NCBI GenBank assembly: GCA_035630615.1
Contig: DASQKI010000060.1
Span: 1 to 21,241 of the forward strand
Origin: DATFRX01 sp035630615
GTDB lineage: Bacteria; Actinomycetota; Actinomycetes; Propionibacteriales; Nocardioidaceae
DNA: 21,241 bases
Direction of reading: 5' to 3'
Part shown: piece by piece, positions 16,837 through 21,241 of the stretch
Position numbering within the stretch: the stretch's first letter is position 1
Layout: every line of letters begins with the position of its first letter
Position numbers and translations under genes: made by a program
The notes under the pieces: model-generated
What the model was told of the DNA's origin: nothing
Seen by the model: the letters and a program-made list of their open reading frames with translations, nothing else
The model's database searches: none

Positions 16837-17307
16837 GTGGGCACCGTGATCAACGCGACCGCACCTCACCGCTGGGCGACCCTGACGTCCGTCCTGGTCG
16901 GGATCATCGGCCTGCAATGGTGGTTGGTTCCGCAGACCTATCCGTTCGGACCGGGCGCCGGTGACCCGTACCCGCTAGCCGGACTGGAGGCCGGCGGGGC
17001 CGCCGCCCTGGCCGCGCTACTGGGCGTCGCCGGACTGGTCACGGCCCCGGCGCTCGGCCGTCCGCTCGGCCCGGTCGGACGGCCCGTCGCGCTGTCGGCT
17101 GCGATCGGTCAGGTCGTCGCGCTCGGGTATGTCGTCCCGGACCTCACGGCGATCGTCGACCTGCCGCACGAGCTGACCGACGGTTTCGCGAACGTCGGCA
17201 CCGGGCCGCTGTACGTCCTCGGGGCCCTCGCAGCGGGAGCACTGTGGACCGTCGTCGTCGTACGCGGCGTGCGTGACAACCGTGACCGTACGCGTTCCGA
17301 CGACTGA
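16837..17307 (+). CDS. Four-helix membrane protein of unknown function
   Basis: A hypothetical protein of about 156 aa. From GTG 16837 the product starts VGTVINATAPHRWATLTSVLVGIIGLQWWLVPQ; a second GTG at 16846 is equally possible, and neither has a good ribosome site. Hydrophobic segments near residues 15-35, 48-70, 80-102 and 122-146 suggest four helices, with PQTYPFGPGAGDPYPLAG between the first two and a short basic tail (RGVRDNRDRTRSDD). It is divergent from the sensor kinase, 99 bp away, and so might be a target of that system. No family was recognised. It converges on the DHFR-like gene with a 20-bp gap. Confidence 0.65.
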   Translation: MGTVINATAPHRWATLTSVLVGIIGLQWWLVPQTYPFGPGAGDPYPLAGLEAGGAAALAALLGVAGLVTAPALGRPLGPVGRPVALSAAIGQVVALGYVVPDLTAIVDLPHELTDGFANVGTGPLYVLGALAAGALWTVVVVRGVRDNRDRTRSDD

Positions 17308-17327
17308 CGCCGATGGAGCCCGCCGGG

Positions 17328-17894
17328 TCAGTGCACGACGTCGTAGACCAGCTTCTGGAGTCCGTTGTCGAAGGACTCGCTCTCGACCATCGTGAGCATC
17401 GTCTTGTCCTTGTCGGTGGCACTGAACAGCCGCTTGCCGGCACCGAGCAGTGTCGGGAAGACCAGCAGGTGGTAGCGGTCGACCAGACCGGCGTCGGCCA
17501 GGCTGCCGCCGAGCTTGGCACTGCCGTGGACGATTATCGGGCCGCCGTCGGTCTCCTTCAGGACGCCGACATCGTCGAGTGAGCGAAGGATCGCGACGTC
17601 GCCCCAGCCCGGGAGGGTCTCGGTGAGGGTGGTCGACACGACGTACTTCGGCATCGCGTTGTAGCCGGCGAAGAAGTCCATGTTGGGCCACACCGGCGCG
17701 AAGGCCTCGTAGCTGACCCGACCCAGCAGGAGAGCCGTGGCCTCCTGCTGCTCCCGGCCCTTGATCTCGTACGACTCAGGCAGGTGCCGGATGTCCTTGA
17801 AGGTCCAGCCGGTGTTGCGATAGCCCTCCTCGCCGCCGGGCGAGTCCATGACCCCGTCAAGGGACACGAATGCCGTGATGATCAGATTGCGCAC
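17328..17894 (-). CDS. Dihydrofolate reductase family protein (RibD C-terminal-like)
   Basis: A 188-aa soluble protein of the RibD_C/DHFR-like superfamily. It starts RNLIITAFVSLDGVMDSPGG, followed by ATALLLGRVSYEAFAPVWP, MPKYVVSTTL, GPIIVHGSAKLGGSLADAGLVDRYHLLVFPTLLGAGKRLF, the typical NADPH-binding order. These proteins are common in actinobacteria as paralogues of unknown substrate; true folate or riboflavin function is not implied. The GTG start is supported by AAGGGAG six bases upstream. It is 30 bp downstream of the S15 peptidase gene on the same strand and could be read through from it. Confidence 0.88.
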   Translation of the reverse strand: MRNLIITAFVSLDGVMDSPGGEEGYRNTGWTFKDIRHLPESYEIKGREQQEATALLLGRVSYEAFAPVWPNMDFFAGYNAMPKYVVSTTLTETLPGWGDVAILRSLDDVGVLKETDGGPIIVHGSAKLGGSLADAGLVDRYHLLVFPTLLGAGKRLFSATDKDKTMLTMVESESFDNGLQKLVYDVVH

Positions 17895-17924
17895 CTTGCA
17901 CTCCCTTCGAGACCTGTCCGGAGG

Positions 17925-19835
17925 CTAACGAGGCAGCTGGCGTCCGGTTGCCCTCGGCACGGTGCCCCGGGGCAGCTCGTCCGGCACTCGGAGCCCGGAG
18001 GCCGTGGCGGTGAAGCCGAGGTCGCCGCGCACCGGCAGTCGCAACTCGCTAGCTCCGAGGTCGACGGTGTACGTGGTCGCCTTCGCGTCGACTGTCACGA
18101 GCCAACTCGGCGATGCGGCGACGACGACCAACCCGAGTCGGTGCCCGGCCGGCACCGTCAGGTCGTTGGCCGTGAGCTCGACGTCGACGGTGTGGGCGCC
18201 GGCGCCATCCAATCGGGCCCAGCCGCGGGCCAGCACCTGCAGCGGCGTTTCACCGAGACGGCGAGCGACGTCGATGTAGCAGGCGTCGTCGGCGACGCTC
18301 GACTCGCCCCAGCACGATTCGGTGGCGAGGTTGCGCGCACCGTCGCCTGTCGTGAGCACGCGGGTCGCGATGCCGTAGTCGACGACCGCGACGCCGATCT
18401 GGCCGGTCTTGGCCGGGTCCGACACGCGCAGTCGGACGACCGGCGAGCCGCTGATCCGGATCTCGTGCGCCAGAGCATCGGTCGTGTAGAGCAGCCGATG
18501 GCCGTTGTCGCCCGGCGCGACGGCGGTCGCCTCGGACTGCTGTGGATCGTTGACGAAGCTCTGCGAGCCCGCTACCGGATCGCCGGCAACCAGCCGTCCG
18601 TCAGACCGTGCGCTGAAGCTCACGGTTTGTGTCGACATCGGCCAGCGGTCGCTGTCGACCCAATGGTTCGGCGACGTCTCGACCGACACCGGCGGCTCTT
18701 GGTCGATGCCGTTGGGGATGCCGTACAGCTCGTGGTCGAACCAACGGTGCAGGGTGTCGACCCAACGCGCGCGGTCGTGGTCGAACGGGTCGACGTGGCC
18801 GAGCCGGGACAGCCACATCTTGCGCTCCACGCCGTTGTCGCCAAGGACCTTCCACCAGCGCGCGAAGTTCGGCGTCTTGACATTGGTGTCTTGCAGGCCG
18901 TGGGTGATGAAGACGCTTGCCGTCACGCGCGACGCGTCCGGGATCGGCGTCGCTCGGTAGTCGCGCCGCGACCAGAATTCGGTGTACGCGCCGGTCTCGT
19001 CGCCGTCGGTCTTCGCCATCTGGTTGTTGATCTTCTGACAGTTGACGTTCTCGGTGCGCTCCTGCTCCACGAACGACGACAGCCAGGACGGATAGTCGTA
19101 CGAGAACGGCAAACCCTGATAGCGGTCGTAGTCGTACCACGAGCTGATCGCCGACACCGGCACGATCGTCTCGAGGCCGCGTACGCCGGTGGCTGCGACG
19201 CCGTTGGCCAGCGTGCCGTCGTAGGACTTGCCGATCATGCCGACCTTGCCGTTGGTCCAGTCGGCCGCGACCGGCTCACCGGCGGCGTCGACCGCATCTG
19301 CCCGGCCGTTGAGCCAGTCGACGACCGCCTTAACCGAGCCGATGTCCGACTCCGCGCCCTGGTCGACGCATCCGGTCGAGCGGTTGGTGCCGGCCATGTC
19401 GACGGCGACGAACGCGTACCCGCGGGGCACGAAGTAGTTGTCGTAGAAGAGCGGAAACTTCACCGGGTTGCCGTCGGCGTCGTATTGCTTCAGCTCACTC
19501 TCGTTGCCGCGTCCGCAGCACGCGTAGTAGGGGCTGGCGTCCATGATCACCGGCACGTCGAGTGGTGTGCCGTCGGGCTCGGCCGGCCGGATGATGTCGA
19601 CCCCGATCCGATCCTTGGCGCCGTCGCCGTCGAAGTCTGGGGCGAGCACCCAGGCCGATTCCCGGATGGCGTCGCCGTAGGAGAAGATCGGCGCGGTCAC
19701 GCCGTCGTCGAGGGCGTACGCCCGGGCCGGCGCATCTGGGGCGGCCGCCGTCGCCGTCTGCCCGACGGTGAGGAGCGAGCCGATGACGGCGGCACTGGCG
19801 GCAAGGACAAGGGCGGCTCGGCGGCGGTCGCGCAT
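17925..19835 (-). CDS. Secreted Xaa-Pro dipeptidyl-peptidase, S15 (CocE/NonD) family
   Basis: A 636-aa exported serine hydrolase that should release X-Pro dipeptides or related substrates. The signal peptide spans roughly residues 1-32 (RDRRRAALVLAASAAVIGSLL to ATAAA). The mature protein has an alpha/beta-hydrolase core with the nucleophile in GKSYDGTLANG (Ser204), and probable Asp316 (HGLQDTNV) and His347 (RLGHVDPF) completing the triad. The C-terminal third is the PepX_C jelly-roll domain (GSPVVRLRVSDPAKTGQIGVAVVDYG). A DFDGDGAKDRI segment near residue 67 is an Asp-rich, calcium-binding-like loop. AAAGG lies seven bases before the ATG. Cocaine-esterase-like members share the fold, so peptide specificity is probable but not certain. 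Confidence 0.9.
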   Translation of the reverse strand: MRDRRRAALVLAASAAVIGSLLTVGQTATAAAPDAPARAYALDDGVTAPIFSYGDAIRESAWVLAPDFDGDGAKDRIGVDIIRPAEPDGTPLDVPVIMDASPYYACCGRGNESELKQYDADGNPVKFPLFYDNYFVPRGYAFVAVDMAGTNRSTGCVDQGAESDIGSVKAVVDWLNGRADAVDAAGEPVAADWTNGKVGMIGKSYDGTLANGVAATGVRGLETIVPVSAISSWYDYDRYQGLPFSYDYPSWLSSFVEQERTENVNCQKINNQMAKTDGDETGAYTEFWSRRDYRATPIPDASRVTASVFITHGLQDTNVKTPNFARWWKVLGDNGVERKMWLSRLGHVDPFDHDRARWVDTLHRWFDHELYGIPNGIDQEPPVSVETSPNHWVDSDRWPMSTQTVSFSARSDGRLVAGDPVAGSQSFVNDPQQSEATAVAPGDNGHRLLYTTDALAHEIRISGSPVVRLRVSDPAKTGQIGVAVVDYGIATRVLTTGDGARNLATESCWGESSVADDACYIDVARRLGETPLQVLARGWARLDGAGAHTVDVELTANDLTVPAGHRLGLVVVAASPSWLVTVDAKATTYTVDLGASELRLPVRGDLGFTATASGLRVPDELPRGTVPRATGRQLPR

Positions 19836-19957
19836 GGCGTAGCCTTTCGCAACTCGAGGCGGGACGATGAGGTTAAGCAGATCACGTCATGCCCGGGAGC
19901 GGAAGACCGTCAGCTCGGGTTCGCCGCACAAACCCGAGATCGGTCGGTCGGATGAGG

Positions 19958-19969
19958 CACGATGAATGC
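19958..19969 (+). promoter_or_regulatory. Possible leaderless promoter of the cupin gene
   Basis: CACGAT (19958-19963) followed by six bases and ATG 19970 repeats the geometry of the aroG and alaX promoters, though the first base departs from TAnnnT. No ribosome site is visible. Confidence 0.35.
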
Positions 19970-20317
19970 ATGAGTGACGCTACGTCGGCCGGCCCCGTCT
20001 CGATCAAGCAGGTCATCGCGGCCATCGATGCGCCCTGGCAGCCCCAGGACCTCGTTGTCGCCAACGACGCGGTGGTGCGGCTCGCCCGGCTAGAGGGCGA
20101 GTTTCCGTGGCATCACCACGACGAGGACGAGCTGTTCCTCTGCTGGGACGGGCGGTTTCGGATCGACATGGAGGGCCGCGAGTCGGTTGTCTTAGACGCC
20201 GGTGAATTGTTCGTCGTCCGGGCCGGAGTCCGGCATCGTCCGGTGGCCGACGAGCCCGCGCATGCGCTCCTACTCGAGCGTCCGGAGACCAAGCAGTACG
20301 GCAACGAGCCCGCCTAG
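19970..20317 (+). CDS. Small cupin-domain protein
   Basis: A 115-aa single-domain cupin. The metal-binding motif 1 is HHHDEDELFLCWDG (His48, His50, Glu54 in the H-x-H-x3-E order) and motif 2 is GELFVVRAGVRHRP with His89; both are in place, so a metal site is likely. Such small cupins include isomerases, dioxygenases and sensors, and the substrate is not readable. ATG 19970 was chosen over an in-frame ATG at 19889 because the downstream start matches the domain and lies six bases after a -10-like element. It is divergent from the S15 peptidase gene (134-bp gap). Its TAG lies in a CTAG palindrome shared with the stop of the opposing GH76 remnant. Confidence 0.85.
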   Translation: MSDATSAGPVSIKQVIAAIDAPWQPQDLVVANDAVVRLARLEGEFPWHHHDEDELFLCWDGRFRIDMEGRESVVLDAGELFVVRAGVRHRPVADEPAHALLLERPETKQYGNEPA

Positions 20318-21046
20318 AGCACCGACACGAGAAGGCTCACGGCCGACTCCTGACGGGCGATCGTCGCCTTGTCGAACGGCGCCGACCAGCTCAGCCCGTA
20401 CTGGTCATGGCTGTTGCGGGCGTACTCATAGGCCGACGCTGCCTGCGCCCGCAAGTAGCTGCGATAGGGATGCCGGGGGAGCACGTCGTCGAGCTCGGCC
20501 AGGTTGCGCGCGAAGATCCCCTTGAACGCGGCCTGATCCTCGTTGCACGTGCCGGCTGGCTCGCAGGGCTCGGTCAGGTTGCCGGTCGGGGAGAGCTGCG
20601 GGCTCGCCGATGACCGCGTCGGCGATCCGCCGCCCCTCGATCAGGTAAGTCCGGTCACCAGTGGCGCGATAGAGCTCGGCCAGCCCGCCGAGCACGACGC
20701 CCTAGTTGTACGTCCAGGTCGTGCCGCCGTTGTTGTCGCAGCCGCCGCTTTGGGTGTTGAGGCCGTCATTGACGAGCTGGTCAGCGTTGATCATGCCGCT
20801 GTCGCGGAACCACTCCCACGCCTCGATCGCGTGGTCGAGGTACGTGCGGTCACCCCGGATCCGGTTGTGCAGTGACGCCGCGAGCTTGATGTAGAGCTCG
20901 ACGCTGATGGCGTTCTTGTACGTCTGGCTCGGGATGTCCCATCAGACGCCGCCACCACACACGTCGTCCCAGTAGTCGCGGATGTATTGCTCGTCGAGTT
21001 CGGCGATGTGGAGGTACTTCGTGCGGTGCGTGATGTCGTATGCCCG
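20314..21046 (-). pseudogene. Glycoside hydrolase family 76 (alpha-1,6-mannanase-like) remnant
   Basis: Read on the minus strand this encodes the C-terminal part of a GH76 protein: YLHIAELDEQYIRDYWDD, then WDIPSQTYKNAISVELYIKL, then NNGGTTWTYN, LGGLAELYRATGDRTYL, and after a frame change PQLSPTGNLTEPCEPAG, CNEDQAAFKGIFARNLAEL and the tail ARQESAVSLLVSVL. The coding frame is broken three times. TGA replaces a Trp codon of the GGGVWWDIP-type segment (20942-20944). TAG replaces the Gln of the TYNQG motif (20702-20704). One extra base in a GGG run (20600-20602) shifts the frame. The N-terminal half of the enzyme, including the expected catalytic Asp-Asp region and signal peptide, is absent, replaced by an HNH fragment. 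It is clearly dead as a single enzyme. Confidence 0.82.
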
Positions 21047-21241
21047 GACCTTGGGGGTTGTCCAGGTGACGTGGTGGCCGGCGTGGGTGGTGGTGACGTT
21101 CCAGTCGGGGAGGTCGAGGGTGTGGTGGTCGCCGACGCCGAGGCCTTGACCGTTGCCGGCGGTGGTGGGGCCGCCGTCGGTGTGGCGGTCGATGTGGTCG
21201 ATGTCGTAGATCGGGGTGCCGGAGTACGGCCGCCGGCTACA
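21047..21241 (-). pseudogene. DUF222/HNH endonuclease C-terminal fragment
   Basis: The minus-strand frame coming in from the window edge reads RRPYSGTPIYDIDHIDRHTD, then GGPTTAGNGQGL and DLPDWNVTTTHAGHHVTWTTP. This is the HNH end of the DUF222 (13E12-repeat-type) proteins abundant in actinobacteria; the DHI motif is intact. The positions where I expect zinc-binding Cys (PYC, GLC) read Ser and Gly, consistent with decay. The frame continues without a stop into the GH76 remnant near 21041-21055. The 5' part lies outside the window. Confidence 0.62.

Noticed and set aside
17784..19955. 723-codon plus-strand open frame opposite the S15 peptidase
   Set aside because: The minus strand has a full signal peptide, catalytic triad and PepX_C domain; the plus frame is Val/Arg/Asp-rich shadow sequence, common in high-GC DNA.
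20426..20695. 89-codon minus-strand open frame as an independent gene
   Set aside because: Its first part is the GH76 motif LGGLAELYRATGDR between a nonsense codon and a frameshift; it is a piece of the pseudogene.

Overview
The window is high-GC, densely packed chromosomal DNA from an actinomycete. The evidence is many GTG starts, strong AAGGAGG-type ribosome sites alternating with leaderless starts, a class II DAHP synthase, a PfkA of the actinobacterial type, a HisKA_3/NarL two-component pair, and DUF222-HNH debris. The flavour is Nocardioidaceae/Propionibacteriales, but that placement is an inference from gene style and not proven.

Region 1 (1-6684, plus strand) looks like the distal part of a sugar or cyclitol catabolic operon, most likely myo-inositol. 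It holds a CoA-acylating methylmalonate-semialdehyde dehydrogenase (MmsA/IolA, 5' end outside the window), a lipoprotein sugar-binding protein, a CUT2-type permease, a single-domain ABC ATPase, and two Gfo/Idh/MocA dehydrogenases, the second IolG-like. The last four genes overlap by ATGA or GTGA. The transporter would import the cyclitol, the dehydrogenases would oxidise it, and MmsA/IolA would finish the pathway as acyl-CoA.

Region 2 (6681-8501, minus strand) has a stand-alone LOR/SDH-domain protein (TIGR00300, ornithine cyclodeaminase-like) and a small two-helix membrane protein. Region 3 has an acyltransferase (PlsC type, plus) converging on a secreted formylglycine sulfatase (minus).

Region 4 (11308-14870, plus) is core metabolism: a phosphofructokinase with PPi-type residues, a class II DAHP synthase and an AlaX-type tRNA editing protein. 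The whole gap between pfkA and aroG is an unusual element: four 22-bp tandem repeats, a 198-bp spacer, and four copies of the same repeat inverted.

Region 5 (14879-19835) holds a histidine kinase/response regulator pair, a four-helix membrane protein, a DHFR/RibD-like protein and a secreted S15 Xaa-Pro dipeptidyl-peptidase. Region 6 (19970-21241) has a small cupin and then a decayed stretch: the end of a DUF222-type HNH endonuclease reading in frame into a GH76 glycosidase remnant that carries two stop codons and a frameshift.

All five convergent gene pairs are separated by 20 bp or less, and two of them share their TAG stops in a single CTAG palindrome. No RNA genes, insertion sequences, CRISPR arrays or convincing intrinsic terminators were seen.
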